64,000 nucleotides of DNA from JAUILA01 sp964563925 (GTDB lineage: Bacteria; Bacteroidota; Bacteroidia; Cytophagales; Cyclobacteriaceae). The position numbers and the translations under genes are program-made. Below, one piece after another: positions 7,679-16,809 of the stretch; within the stretch, counting starts at the first letter, position 1; every line of letters starts with the position of its first letter. Below the pieces are notes generated by a model that was not told the origin of the DNA, did not search any database, and worked only from the letters and a program-made list of their open reading frames with translations. The stretch spans positions 1 through 64,000 of the forward strand of contig CAZLZD010000009.1 of NCBI GenBank assembly GCA_964563925.1. The letters are read 5' to 3'.

Positions 7679-9526
7679 ATGAATCCTGTACCAATTCTGT
7701 TCCTGATCATAGTCCTGCTTCCAGGGGCAGCAGCTGGTCAGCTTTCCCTGGATAGTCTTCTGCAGGTATACGAACAGCAACCGGCAGATACCGGTAAAGT
7801 GCAGACATTATCGGCATTGTATAATGCCACCCTTTACAATGACCGGGAAGCAGCCCTTGCCTACGCCCGGAAAGAACTTCAGTTGTCCCGCAAGCTTGGC
7901 TTCCGCAAAGGCCAGGGGGAGGCATTGTATCATATCGGGGCATGGCATTATAATTATAATCAGTTTGATTCATCACTCATTTTTTACGAAGAGGCGGCTG
8001 CCATATTCGAAGAACTGGGGATGTCTGAACGCCTGACCGCAGTGACCCACGGGAAGGCTCTTCTGGAATATTCAAAGGGTAATTATGAACAGGCCTTGTC
8101 ATACCTCGATGATAATACAGATCTCTACCGAACGGTCGTGGAAGATTCAGTCGGCCTGGCAATAACTTTCGATCTCAAGGGAGTTATCCAATCCTTCCGG
8201 GGCAATTACCGGCTGGCCCTGTCCGAGACACTGAAAGCAGTGCATATCCTTGAGAAGGCAGACAAGCCCGTCCGGCTCGCTGATGCCTTCAGTCACCTCG
8301 GGGGTATTGAATTTTACCTGGAGAATTATGAGCAGTCCATCGAATACAATCAAAAGGCCCTTTCCATTTACCAGTCAATGAACGATACGTATTACATGGC
8401 GCAGGCTTATAACGATATTGGAAACACCATGTATTATGTGGGCCGCTATGAGGAAGCGGTCAAAATGCTGGATCAAAGTATCAGACTCTCGGAGCAAATG
8501 GGTGTTGACGAGCTCCGGGCAACCTCCCTGACCAACCTGGGCCGCACCTATCTCGAAATGGATTTGCCCGATGAAGCAGAAAATATATTACAAACCGCTC
8601 TGTCCCTGGCCGAAGAACTGGAGAATACCAATAAGAAAATTGAGGCACGCCTGGCCCTGGCGCGCCTCTACCTTGACACCGGCAGACCGCTGGCCTCGCT
8701 CCCTCACCTGGACCGGGCTGCGGCCGAAGCTGACACGATCGGGGTTAAGGTAAACGAACTTAACGCCTATCTGTACCGGTCAGAAGCCTATGAGAAGCTT
8801 GGTCGTACCACCGAGGCCCTGGAAGACTATCAGCGGTATGCTGCTCTTAAAGACTCCGTCCTTAATGAGGGTAAATCACGGCAAATCGAGGAGATGAGAA
8901 CCCTTTATGAAACCGAGAAAAAGGAGCAGCAGATATCTCTTCAGGAAAATGAAATCATGATCCTGCAGCAGGAAGCCCGAATTGACCGGATGCAGAAACT
9001 GATACTGGCCGGCGGATTACTCCTCGCGATGATCGTAGTTTACGGAATTCGCCAGAAACTCAAACGAAATAAACTGGAGAAGAAACAGGTGGAAAATGAA
9101 CTGGATTTCCGCCAGAAAGAACTGACAACCCATGCGTTGCACCTTGCCAGAAAAAATGCAATTCTTGAAGAACTGAAGTCTGAAGCCGAACTGATAAAGG
9201 CCACGGAATCTGACAACCGTGGCTTGCATAAACTGATCAGTACCATAAATGCGGATTTGAGAAACGATGCAAACTGGGAACAATTTTCCCGGTATTTCGA
9301 ACAGGTACATGCCAATTTTAACCAACGGGTAAAAAACAAATACCCCGGGCTTACTTCCAATGAATTGAGGCTTCTGGCCCTCATGAAAATGAATCTTTCC
9401 TCCAAGGAAATTGCAAGCATTCTAAACATATCTGCAGATGGTATCAAAAAAGCGAGATACCGGATACGAAAAAAAATGGATATTTCTTCGGATGATACAC
9501 TCCAGGATTTTGTGATTAACCTTTAA
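7679..9526 (+). CDS. Membrane-anchored TPR protein with C-terminal LuxR-type HTH
   Basis: 615 residues from the ATG at 7679, which starts a signal peptide (MNPVPILFLIIVLLPGAAAG). About ten tetratricopeptide-like repeats fill residues 30-400, for example AQAYNDIGNTMYYVGRYEEA. A coiled coil precedes a transmembrane helix at about 441-457 (ILAGGLLLAMIVVYGI), and a second long charged coiled coil follows. The last 60 residues (YPGLTSNELRLLALMKMNLS, then SKEIASILNISADGIKKARY) form a LuxR/FixJ-type HTH. The architecture implies a periplasmic TPR sensor joined through one helix to a cytoplasmic DNA-binding domain. This type of regulator is common in Bacteroidota. Targets are unknown. Confidence 0.88.
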   Translation: MNPVPILFLIIVLLPGAAAGQLSLDSLLQVYEQQPADTGKVQTLSALYNATLYNDREAALAYARKELQLSRKLGFRKGQGEALYHIGAWHYNYNQFDSSLIFYEEAAAIFEELGMSERLTAVTHGKALLEYSKGNYEQALSYLDDNTDLYRTVVEDSVGLAITFDLKGVIQSFRGNYRLALSETLKAVHILEKADKPVRLADAFSHLGGIEFYLENYEQSIEYNQKALSIYQSMNDTYYMAQAYNDIGNTMYYVGRYEEAVKMLDQSIRLSEQMGVDELRATSLTNLGRTYLEMDLPDEAENILQTALSLAEELENTNKKIEARLALARLYLDTGRPLASLPHLDRAAAEADTIGVKVNELNAYLYRSEAYEKLGRTTEALEDYQRYAALKDSVLNEGKSRQIEEMRTLYETEKKEQQISLQENEIMILQQEARIDRMQKLILAGGLLLAMIVVYGIRQKLKRNKLEKKQVENELDFRQKELTTHALHLARKNAILEELKSEAELIKATESDNRGLHKLISTINADLRNDANWEQFSRYFEQVHANFNQRVKNKYPGLTSNELRLLALMKMNLSSKEIASILNISADGIKKARYRIRKKMDISSDDTLQDFVINL

Positions 9527-9737
9527 AATATCCCTTATTTCAGCTTTAATCGTTTTTTTCAGACCTGTCCACCCTTTGTCCACCACCCATTTTTCCTTCT
9601 TGCTCACCGAATGAATAAGTTGGTTCCCGTCATGTATATGGCGCGATGTTTTGTGGTCTTGTCCGGCTACGGGCTGCAGACCGCCACCGGGCAAGTCTCA
9701 CATTACCTCGCAGTATAAACCCACAAAACAATGTAAC

Positions 9738-11381
9738 ATGAAACGATTAAACTACTTCTTTATATGCGTTCTTCTGGGCACGCTTGTCGCCTGCGGAGAG
9801 GACGACAATGATGTCACACCTGGCAACAAGGTGGAAGTACTTCCTTCGGCGATCAATCTCGATGAATTTGAAACCGATGAAGGGGAAATTGGCATAAGCC
9901 TGAACATGCGTTCGCTTGCACGAAAAGGGTACAAGCCAACAACTGCAACCATCAGACTCGAAGCCGCCGGGACAGAAGAATACACCATTCCGGTTGACCA
10001 ATATAATAACCTGGCTAACCTGGCTTTTGAGAATTCGGACTTGCCGGATGAACTGGAAAATACTCTAAAGGAAGGGGTCGCCGCCGAAGTCACTATTCTT
10101 GATGAAAATGGAACGCCGCTTGCGACGAAGAATTTCAGCAGGATATCCTTCAGGTCAAGTCCTCCCGAGCAGATGGTTGATGAAACTACCCTGCCGGACC
10201 TTCGAACTGCGGTTTCATTACGCGAAAATGTTCTTCATTACATACAGATCATAAACAGCCAAAATGAAGTCAGCTCGGTTCCCGCTTCGGACAGGTATAC
10301 AAACCCGACCGCAATTGATACCGAAGTACGGGTCGTTCCAGTGGAAAGTGTTACTTATCCTTCAGATTATGCGGAAACCTTTACATCCTATTATTTTAAA
10401 CCGGTGCCCGGAGAACATAATACGTTTAACATCTATACCCAGAATAAGGACAGTATACACAACTGGTATATCTACCCACCCACAGGAGAGCTCAGGGTGC
10501 AGAGCAAAGGTAATATCAAGTGGAATGGCGGGAATACGGATCCGATTGCACAAAACTTGCCGAACTATTATTTCAGGCTGGTGAAGGAACGGCCGGGTTT
10601 GTACAGAATTATCTCCCTGCTTAACGATCATCCCCTTTATCAAAACGGAAGCAGCCTGTTTGCCAATAAAGAAACCGATAGCCCGGCATATTTCAGGATC
10701 CTTGCCCTTGATATCGACTGGGATATCCAGACCCTGTCGGCCGAATTTATGGCACCAATTATGCCACCTACTTCTACCAGCAGCGCTTATAACAGCACGC
10801 TCCGGAATTGCAGCAGCGGATCCCTTTCTCAAACAATCGGAGAAACCACTACCATAACCACCACCCAGGAGGCCGGATGGGAAGAGACGATGTCGGTGGC
10901 CTCATCCGATGAAGGCAGCGTTTCACTCACCCTTTCTGCAGAAGCGGAAACCAGCTTTTTCGGCAATGGTGGCAAAACCTCGGCATCTGTAACCGGCAGC
11001 TACACCTATACCAAAACGGAAACCCAGACCTCTACCAGGTCAGGCAGTCTGATCACCAGCAAATCCGTTCAGGTTTCTGTTTCCAGGGATGTCGGCGTAC
11101 CCTCCGGCACAGCCATCAGTGTGGCTGACGTCTATCAGACCTATGAGAATGTACGAATGCCATTTGTCCAGCGGTTCCGGATATTCGGCCGGTACCAGAA
11201 AGATAATTCTTCCCTGAAGGGCACCGAAATCCTTACCCAGTTTGCCTTTAACAGCTTTACCGGTGTAGTGACAGACGTCCAGGGTGATTTTATCGAAGTC
11301 ACTGTGCGGGGAACCACCACGATTGACAGGCTGATCGAAACGACCACCGAATCACGGGATATTCCAAACGCATGCAATTAA
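9738..11381 (+). CDS. Lipoprotein with aerolysin-like (ETX/MTX2-type) pore-forming module
   Basis: 547 residues from the ATG at 9738, where a lipoprotein signal ends LLGTLVACGEDD; the acid-rich start suggests surface export. The frame opens at 9651, but that part is not protein-like. Residues about 170-340 contain aromatic and Gly/Asn-rich stretches (HNWYIYPPTGELRVQ, YYFRLVKERPGLYRIISLL) that could form a lectin-like fold. Residues about 350-455 are very rich in Ser/Thr with alternating polarity (SLSQTIGETTTITTTQEAGW, GSYTYTKTETQTSTRSGS), followed by VGVPSGTAISVADVYQTYE. This resembles the stem and post-stem strands of aerolysin/epsilon-toxin-type pore formers. The assignment rests on pattern only and is not certain. 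Confidence 0.55.
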   Translation: MKRLNYFFICVLLGTLVACGEDDNDVTPGNKVEVLPSAINLDEFETDEGEIGISLNMRSLARKGYKPTTATIRLEAAGTEEYTIPVDQYNNLANLAFENSDLPDELENTLKEGVAAEVTILDENGTPLATKNFSRISFRSSPPEQMVDETTLPDLRTAVSLRENVLHYIQIINSQNEVSSVPASDRYTNPTAIDTEVRVVPVESVTYPSDYAETFTSYYFKPVPGEHNTFNIYTQNKDSIHNWYIYPPTGELRVQSKGNIKWNGGNTDPIAQNLPNYYFRLVKERPGLYRIISLLNDHPLYQNGSSLFANKETDSPAYFRILALDIDWDIQTLSAEFMAPIMPPTSTSSAYNSTLRNCSSGSLSQTIGETTTITTTQEAGWEETMSVASSDEGSVSLTLSAEAETSFFGNGGKTSASVTGSYTYTKTETQTSTRSGSLITSKSVQVSVSRDVGVPSGTAISVADVYQTYENVRMPFVQRFRIFGRYQKDNSSLKGTEILTQFAFNSFTGVVTDVQGDFIEVTVRGTTTIDRLIETTTESRDIPNACN

Positions 11382-11386
11382 ACCCT

Positions 11387-11410
11387 CGGGGAAGGCCCGG
11401 GCCTTCCCCG
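11387..11410. terminator. Perfect 24-base palindrome between convergent genes
   Basis: The 12-base arm CGGGGAAGGCCC is followed immediately by its exact reverse complement. It sits in the 30-base gap between the converging lipoprotein gene (stop 11381) and MFS transporter gene (stop 11412). It probably works as a bidirectional terminator. There is no T-run on either side, so this would not be a classical intrinsic terminator. Confidence 0.5.
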
Positions 11411-11411
11411 C

Positions 11412-12929
11412 CTAAAGGTCATCTGCATCATCCACCCGAAGCACCAGCAGGGCAGCCACGATCAGTGATGCTCCTCCGGTTACCAGGGCGTAAATCGGTT
11501 GATTATCAAACACATTCTCCAGTAAATAGCCGTACACACTGGAGGCAGTAATTTCCGGGATCACAATAAAGAAATTGAAAATCCCCATGTAGATGCCGAA
11601 TTTACGGGTCGGGATCGCTGAAGTCAGCATGGCATATGGCATGGACAGAATCGCAGCCCAGGCCATCCCGATCCCGATCATTGGGATCAGCAGGAGGGTG
11701 TCGGTTTTGATAAAATAAAATGAAGCCAGGCTGAGCCCTCCGATGATCAGCGAAATCATGTGTGCCGTCTTGCGACTGGATCGTTTGGCCAGCGGAGGAA
11801 GTGCAAACGCGTACAGGGCTGCCATTCCGTTGTACATGGCAAACAGGATCCCCACCCAGTCGGCCCCATCCTGGTAGGCCGCAGAAGTTGTGTCGGTGGT
11901 GAGGTACACATGGCTGGTCACAGCGCCGGTCGTGTACAGGAACATGGAAAACAGGCCAAACCAGGAGAAAAACTGCACCCAGGCCAGCTGCCTCATTGTG
12001 GGAGGCATGTGATACAGGTCATTAATAATTTCCAGGAAACCATTGTCTCTTCTGCCAAGCCGGGTAAGCACACCACTGATAACCAGCAATACACCGGCGA
12101 CCATCAGGCCCAGGCTTAGGATAAGGGGCTCCTTATGATCGGAATAGGTTAATAAAAGGGCGGTAAGTACCCCGCCAATAGCCACCAGCACCGGTCCGTG
12201 CTTGTAAAATGTCTGGGCGCGAACAAAAGTGACCTCCTCTCCCGAGGGTTTCAACGGTTGCCCGGCCTCTTCGGCCTGGTGAAATGCTTCCATTTCCTCC
12301 GGAGAATATTCGCGGGTGCGCAGCACCGTCCAAAGTACCGCCAGGACAAACACCGCTCCACCGATGTAAAAGGCAAGTTTAAGGGAATCAGGAATCTCGC
12401 CCGGTGTATTTGTTTTGTTGGATACCTCAAACAGGTTGGTCAGAATCCAGGGCAGACCCGATGCGACCACCGACCCGGTCCCGATAAAGAAACTCTGCAT
12501 GGCATAGCCCATAGTACGTTGCTCCTTTGGCAGCATGTCACCGACAAAAGCCCGGAAAGGCTCCATGGAAATATTGATGGAGGCATCCATGATCCACAGC
12601 ATCCCTGCAGCGACCCAGAGAGCCGGCGAGTTGGGCATGATAAACAATGCCGCCGAGGCAAAGACCGCACCGACGAGGAAATAGGGACGACGACGACCAA
12701 GCCTTGTCCAGGTCTTGTCGCTCATATGCCCGATTATTGGCTGAACCACCAGTCCGGTTACCGGAGCGGCGATCCACAGAATGGCTATATCGCCAATTTC
12801 TGCACCTAAGGTTTCAAAGATACGGCTGACATTGGCCAGCTGAAGGGCCCAGCCAAACTGAATGCCCAGAAATCCGAAACTCATGTTCCAGATTTGCCAG
12901 AATGATAATCGCGGTTTAGTTAATGCCAT
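11412..12929 (-). CDS. MFS sugar transporter, SLC45/GPH-like
   Basis: 505 residues with about 12 hydrophobic segments. The first half carries the disaccharide-transporter pattern GFLGIQFGWALQLANVSRIF, then GHMSDKTWTRLGRRRPYFLVG, a form of the MFS loop motif D-x-x-x-R-x-G-R-R, and MDASINISMEPFRAFVGDML. Relatives are plant sucrose and bacterial maltose/sucrose proton symporters. The inner-membrane location is clear; a glucoside or disaccharide substrate is inferred from the family. No glycosidase is adjacent. A soluble loop at about 215-245 connects the two halves. Confidence 0.85.
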   Translation of the reverse strand: MALTKPRLSFWQIWNMSFGFLGIQFGWALQLANVSRIFETLGAEIGDIAILWIAAPVTGLVVQPIIGHMSDKTWTRLGRRRPYFLVGAVFASAALFIMPNSPALWVAAGMLWIMDASINISMEPFRAFVGDMLPKEQRTMGYAMQSFFIGTGSVVASGLPWILTNLFEVSNKTNTPGEIPDSLKLAFYIGGAVFVLAVLWTVLRTREYSPEEMEAFHQAEEAGQPLKPSGEEVTFVRAQTFYKHGPVLVAIGGVLTALLLTYSDHKEPLILSLGLMVAGVLLVISGVLTRLGRRDNGFLEIINDLYHMPPTMRQLAWVQFFSWFGLFSMFLYTTGAVTSHVYLTTDTTSAAYQDGADWVGILFAMYNGMAALYAFALPPLAKRSSRKTAHMISLIIGGLSLASFYFIKTDTLLLIPMIGIGMAWAAILSMPYAMLTSAIPTRKFGIYMGIFNFFIVIPEITASSVYGYLLENVFDNQPIYALVTGGASLIVAALLVLRVDDADDL

Positions 12930-13027
12930 TGAATAGTCATCGTTATGCTATCGGACAGAATAATCGCGGTAAGATATGAAAAAAGATGGATTTTCAACCT
13001 GGCCGGCCCCGGCATTCCAGGCGCGAT

Positions 13028-14650
13028 CTACCGTGCGTTGGCTTGCACAACCGGATTGTCGGCATTGCCTTCCAGCTCCCGGATGCGATTCATCAGCTCG
13101 GCTTCCTTCCTGGCAAGTTCCTCCTGGGTGGCCTGCAGTTCCTCCATATTCTGACGCATTTCCTCCTCCTGCGCCCGCATTTCCTCTGCGGTCTGCTGTG
13201 CATTCTCCAGCAATTCCTTCATCTTTTCAGAATTCTGGCTGTTAACCACCGCCGAGGCAACGATCTCGGAAATCTTTTCAAGGAGCTCGAGGTGTATTTT
13301 GGTGAACGCATTGAACGATGCCAGCTCGAGCACACCAATGATCTGGTCATTGAATTTCAGCGGAACAAGTATCAGGTGATCGGGGGTAGCCTCACCGAGA
13401 CCCGAGGTAATGTGTATGTATTCGGCCGGAATTTCCTTAAGCACAACTACTTCTCCTTCCAGGAACGCCTGACCCAGCATCCCGGAATCAACCGGAACGC
13501 GGTGTTCATTAAATTTCTTTTTGTCGTAGGCATAACAGCTGGTCATTTCAAGGAACCGTTCTTCCTGATCTTCCTTTAAAAAGAATAAGCCGCCCTGGTT
13601 GGCATTCAGGTATTTCACGATCCTGGCCAGGAGCTTGTCACTCATTTCCTGGAGGTTTTCCTGGTTTCTGCGGATGATCTCGGAGAATATGGAAATGCCT
13701 TCACTCACCCACATGCGATTGCCTTCATCCAGTTTGACCCGGTTCATCTGGTCCCGCATGGTGAGCAGTTCGCCGGCCAAAGTCTCCTGGTTGTGTCGAA
13801 GGTTTTCCTTATTCATCCCTTTCCATTCGACCTCCAGGTTACCAGTGGATACATTCCGAATAAATTCCGAAGCCGTGCGCAGGTTTGCAACCATTCGCGT
13901 GATCACCTGCTCGTTCTTTTCGCCCTTCCGTTTCTGTCCGTCATTAAAAATATAGGTACTGTCACTTTCCTTAATCCGTTCAAAAAGACCCCCGATTTCC
14001 TGTTCGTTCCGCCTCAGCCTGTACACAACAAGAGCCAGGGTGAGAAGCCCGAAAAAAGCCAGGACCAGCTGGGAGACAAATGCATACTGGGATATCCGCT
14101 GGTTCTTCAGTGTATAATTTTCATTAAGAGACGCCACATGACTTCGCATGCTCTCCAGAACCTTGGCGTACTTCGACCACAGGGTATACCCCGGGTCAGT
14201 TTCAAACAATGCCACGGCAGCCTCCGGATTTCCTTCCCGGACATGTTCCACCCCCTGTCCGGCCAGCTGCATGTATTCCTGTATCCACCGGTCCACAATC
14301 TGAATACTGTCGAGATGGGGATATTCCATTGTCGTCATGAGAGATGTCAAGGTATCGATATTAATCCTGTGCTGCCTTTTGGCAATCTCAAGGGGTTCCT
14401 TGAAATTCTCTTTGGGCACAAGGTAAAAGCCGCGGAAACCCAGGTCGATCAGGTTTACATTGGTACCAATCTGTTCGATGCGGGAAAGCACCTCGCGCTG
14501 GTTCACCTGGAATTCATCGTATTCACGCGACGAGCGTTTGTCGTACAGGGCCACCACAAAATTGTGCAGAATCAGCAAGGCGATAACCGCAATTCCAAAC
14601 TGGACAATATTCTCCTTCCGGAAGAATTTTCGAAAAAAATGGGACTTCAT
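13028..14650 (-). CDS. CHASE3-GAF membrane sensor protein without a visible output domain
   Basis: About 540 residues from the ATG at 14650 (MKSHFFRKFFRKEN); the frame opens at 14716, but that extension lacks protein-like character. A transmembrane helix at about 16-36 is followed by an extracytoplasmic CHASE3-like helical domain to about 185 and a second helix (FVSQLVLAFFGLLTLALVVY). A HAMP-like linker region precedes a GAF domain at about 320-470 (GGLFFLKEDQEERFLEMTSC, VPVDSGMLGQAFLEGEVV, HLILVPLKFNDQIIGVLELA). The last 60 residues are a charged coiled coil rich in Glu and Gln. Histidine-kinase H-box and ATPase motifs are absent, so it must signal through a partner or act as a scaffold. Confidence 0.82.
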   Translation of the reverse strand: MKSHFFRKFFRKENIVQFGIAVIALLILHNFVVALYDKRSSREYDEFQVNQREVLSRIEQIGTNVNLIDLGFRGFYLVPKENFKEPLEIAKRQHRINIDTLTSLMTTMEYPHLDSIQIVDRWIQEYMQLAGQGVEHVREGNPEAAVALFETDPGYTLWSKYAKVLESMRSHVASLNENYTLKNQRISQYAFVSQLVLAFFGLLTLALVVYRLRRNEQEIGGLFERIKESDSTYIFNDGQKRKGEKNEQVITRMVANLRTASEFIRNVSTGNLEVEWKGMNKENLRHNQETLAGELLTMRDQMNRVKLDEGNRMWVSEGISIFSEIIRRNQENLQEMSDKLLARIVKYLNANQGGLFFLKEDQEERFLEMTSCYAYDKKKFNEHRVPVDSGMLGQAFLEGEVVVLKEIPAEYIHITSGLGEATPDHLILVPLKFNDQIIGVLELASFNAFTKIHLELLEKISEIVASAVVNSQNSEKMKELLENAQQTAEEMRAQEEEMRQNMEELQATQEELARKEAELMNRIRELEGNADNPVVQANAR

Positions 14651-15021
14651 AGCTAAAAAAATAATTTGCCGTTCAGTATGTAAGTGGAAATACGTAAGAA
14701 TACCGCTAAAAATCATCTCATTTCACACATAAATCAGTTAGATGTAAGATTCGCCCTCATTTAGATAATCGATCTGAGGCAAATCAGGACAAAAACACTT
14801 TATCACATACTGATTTTCAGGTATATCGCCGCCCGCCCGGATCCCGGATCACCGGATTTGGTAAGTAGTCAGAACGACCCGGACCACGAACCGCAAGGGT
14901 GAACCTGCCGATCATACCCGATTGATGAACCGGTGGTGCGTTACCTTACCTCTACCAAAATCAGGGGGCTGGCCTCGTTTTAAAAAATGTCGTATCATGC
15001 TTTAAATCAACTGTCTGAACG
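14651..15021. other. Non-coding gap of 371 bases, no recognised feature
   Basis: The region separates the divergently transcribed CHASE3-GAF gene and the secreted protein gene at 15022, so it should hold both promoters. I see a short inverted repeat AGAT-N5-ATCT near 14763 and a duplicated CCGGATC near 14836. No promoter consensus could be placed with confidence, and no RNA gene, riboswitch or small gene is recognisable. Confidence 0.5.
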
Positions 15022-16011
15022 ATGAAACTGTTGCTTGTTATTCTCTCGACTTTCGTATTCAGTACTGCGGCGTTTTCCCAGTTCATGATCAATGAAACCC
15101 TGATAGCGAAGCTTCAGGGGCGTCAGCTGATTATTGAGAAGAATACATTCACCGAGAAAGAGCTTAAAAAATTAGGCAAGGACGATGAACTCCTGGCCGA
15201 ACAGAATGAATTGCGCATCCAACTGAATGATCAGCTGGTGGAAACGACAACCAGGGAATGGGCTTATCTTGATGGAAAACCGCTGGTCATGACGCCTGCA
15301 GAAATCACCGGGTTAAAGGATAAGAACAAAAAGGAAGACCGCTATGCGATCATAAGCTTCAGGGTACTTTACCCCGATTTTTTCAATGACCTGAAGAGCC
15401 CGCTGGGTGTCACCTACGACAAGTCAAGACATCGCATTGAAACCTGGCAATCCAACCGCCTGGCCCTCCACCTCATTGAAGAATATGACGAAGAGGCGCT
15501 GGTGTCCGAGGCCGTTTATGCCGTCAACCTGCCGAATATTTATCCCGGTGATGCCGAATTCACGTACGGATTGCAACAATTGCAGACGATGCTGCGCATG
15601 AATTCGGACGGAGAAAAACTGAAGCGTGGCGAGGTGATGGATATTATTGAAGAAAATGCCTCCGCCCTGCCGGAAAAAACACTGCTCCTGGCAAAGGAAG
15701 ATATTGACCCGGATAAATTAAATGACGAGAAGCTGAAGGCGAATTATCCTTTTCCGGCCCGTATTGTTCCCTATGCAGAAATTGAAAAAGCCATACTATC
15801 AAAAGACCCTGGGGTGGCCTATGTCCTGGTCCTGCCTGTGGAAACTTCTGGAAATGCACCCACCAGCCGGGTTCATATGGTCTTTAATGCCGAAAACGGA
15901 TTACCCATGGGATACTCTGCTCCGCGCTTCAGTATGAAAGGTGCCGGGCACAAAGACTATATTACCCCGGACACGCTCAAAGACTACCAGCAGTTTGTGG
16001 ATGATAAATAG
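15022..16011 (+). CDS. Secreted protein of unknown function
   Basis: 329 residues with a clear Sec signal peptide (MKLLLVILSTFVFSTAAFSQ). The mature chain is charged and mixed helix/strand, with stretches such as FRVLYPDFFNDLKSPLGVTY and ARIVPYAEIEKAILSKDPGV. No cysteine, metal or nucleophile motif stands out, and I do not recognise the family. It is probably periplasmic. It stands alone, converging on the hydrolase gene at 16021 with only 9 bases between stop codons. Confidence 0.75.
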   Translation: MKLLLVILSTFVFSTAAFSQFMINETLIAKLQGRQLIIEKNTFTEKELKKLGKDDELLAEQNELRIQLNDQLVETTTREWAYLDGKPLVMTPAEITGLKDKNKKEDRYAIISFRVLYPDFFNDLKSPLGVTYDKSRHRIETWQSNRLALHLIEEYDEEALVSEAVYAVNLPNIYPGDAEFTYGLQQLQTMLRMNSDGEKLKRGEVMDIIEENASALPEKTLLLAKEDIDPDKLNDEKLKANYPFPARIVPYAEIEKAILSKDPGVAYVLVLPVETSGNAPTSRVHMVFNAENGLPMGYSAPRFSMKGAGHKDYITPDTLKDYQQFVDDK

Positions 16012-16020
16012 CTGCCCGGT

Positions 16021-16809
16021 TTAATCCCGGAAAAAATGGTCTGCCTGACGGGTGAATTCATGTACATTGGATGAATCAAAGGGCACATGTCCGCGATCGG
16101 GGACAATCCAGAGCTGAGCGTTCGGAAGAACACGGAAGAGCTCCAGTGCGGTCCCCGGACCGGCAATTGTATCCTGGTCACCACTGATCACCAGGACAGG
16201 CGACCGGATGTTTCCCAGTTGTTCAGCCGACAGGTGTACCTGGTAATCAAGCTCCGGATCAAACAGCTTCGCCACCTGCGATTCGCCGTCGGTATGGGCC
16301 GCGAGCAATTGCCTGCGAAATTCTTCCGGCAGGTTTTTCCAATCGAATGATTCGTTGTCCGCATCCTGACCGTTGAAGTCATACACGGACCCGATCAGAA
16401 TCATTTCCTTAAAACGACCGGGATTCTGTGTGGCATTCTCCAAAAGGATAATCCCTCCGAAACTCAACCCGACAGCCCGGACCTTGTCCAGGCCGAGTGC
16501 ATCCATCATATCGGTCACATCCTTTGCCGCCGACTGAATGGAAAAACGTTCATCCAGGGCACCCGATCTCCCGTGCCCTCTGAGGTCCATCACATAGACC
16601 TCAAAATTTTCGGAAAGTTCCGGGAGAAAGGGATGCCAAAAGGCCGAAGTCTGAGTCCAGCCGTGTAATAACAACACGGGCGGTCCCTCGCCGTACACTT
16701 CGTAGTACATCCTGGTTTGCGGAAGGTCTAAATATCCGGATTGCTTCATCTGTGCATTTGTATTCAGGGTAATAAAACCAATGAAAAGAAACAGAACAAG
16801 TCGCGTCAT
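16021..16809 (-). CDS. Secreted alpha/beta hydrolase
   Basis: 262 residues with a signal peptide (MTRLVLFLFIGFITLNTNAQ). The alpha/beta-hydrolase motifs are in order: the oxyanion region PVLLLHGWTQTSAFW, GHGRS, the nucleophile elbow VGLSFGGIIL with the catalytic Ser, an acid region ISGDQDTIAGPG, and the C-terminal catalytic His in DRGHVPFD. It is likely a periplasmic esterase, lactonase or dehalogenase-like enzyme. The start codon overlaps the stop of the upstream sulfatase (ATGA), so the two are translationally coupled and may act on the same substrate, for example an esterified, sulfated glycan. That link is inferred. Confidence 0.9.
   Translation of the reverse strand: MTRLVLFLFIGFITLNTNAQMKQSGYLDLPQTRMYYEVYGEGPPVLLLHGWTQTSAFWHPFLPELSENFEVYVMDLRGHGRSGALDERFSIQSAAKDVTDMMDALGLDKVRAVGLSFGGIILLENATQNPGRFKEMILIGSVYDFNGQDADNESFDWKNLPEEFRRQLLAAHTDGESQVAKLFDPELDYQVHLSAEQLGNIRSPVLVISGDQDTIAGPGTALELFRVLPNAQLWIVPDRGHVPFDSSNVHEFTRQADHFFRD

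Noticed and set aside
9631..9717. Short open frame before the aerolysin-like lipoprotein gene, which also extends that gene's frame upstream to 9651
   Set aside because: The sequence is not protein-like, and the lipoprotein signal starting at 9738 is the better start.
14820..14990. GC-rich stretch with CCGGATC repeats suspected to be a structured RNA
   Set aside because: No consistent long stem could be drawn and no known RNA signature is present.
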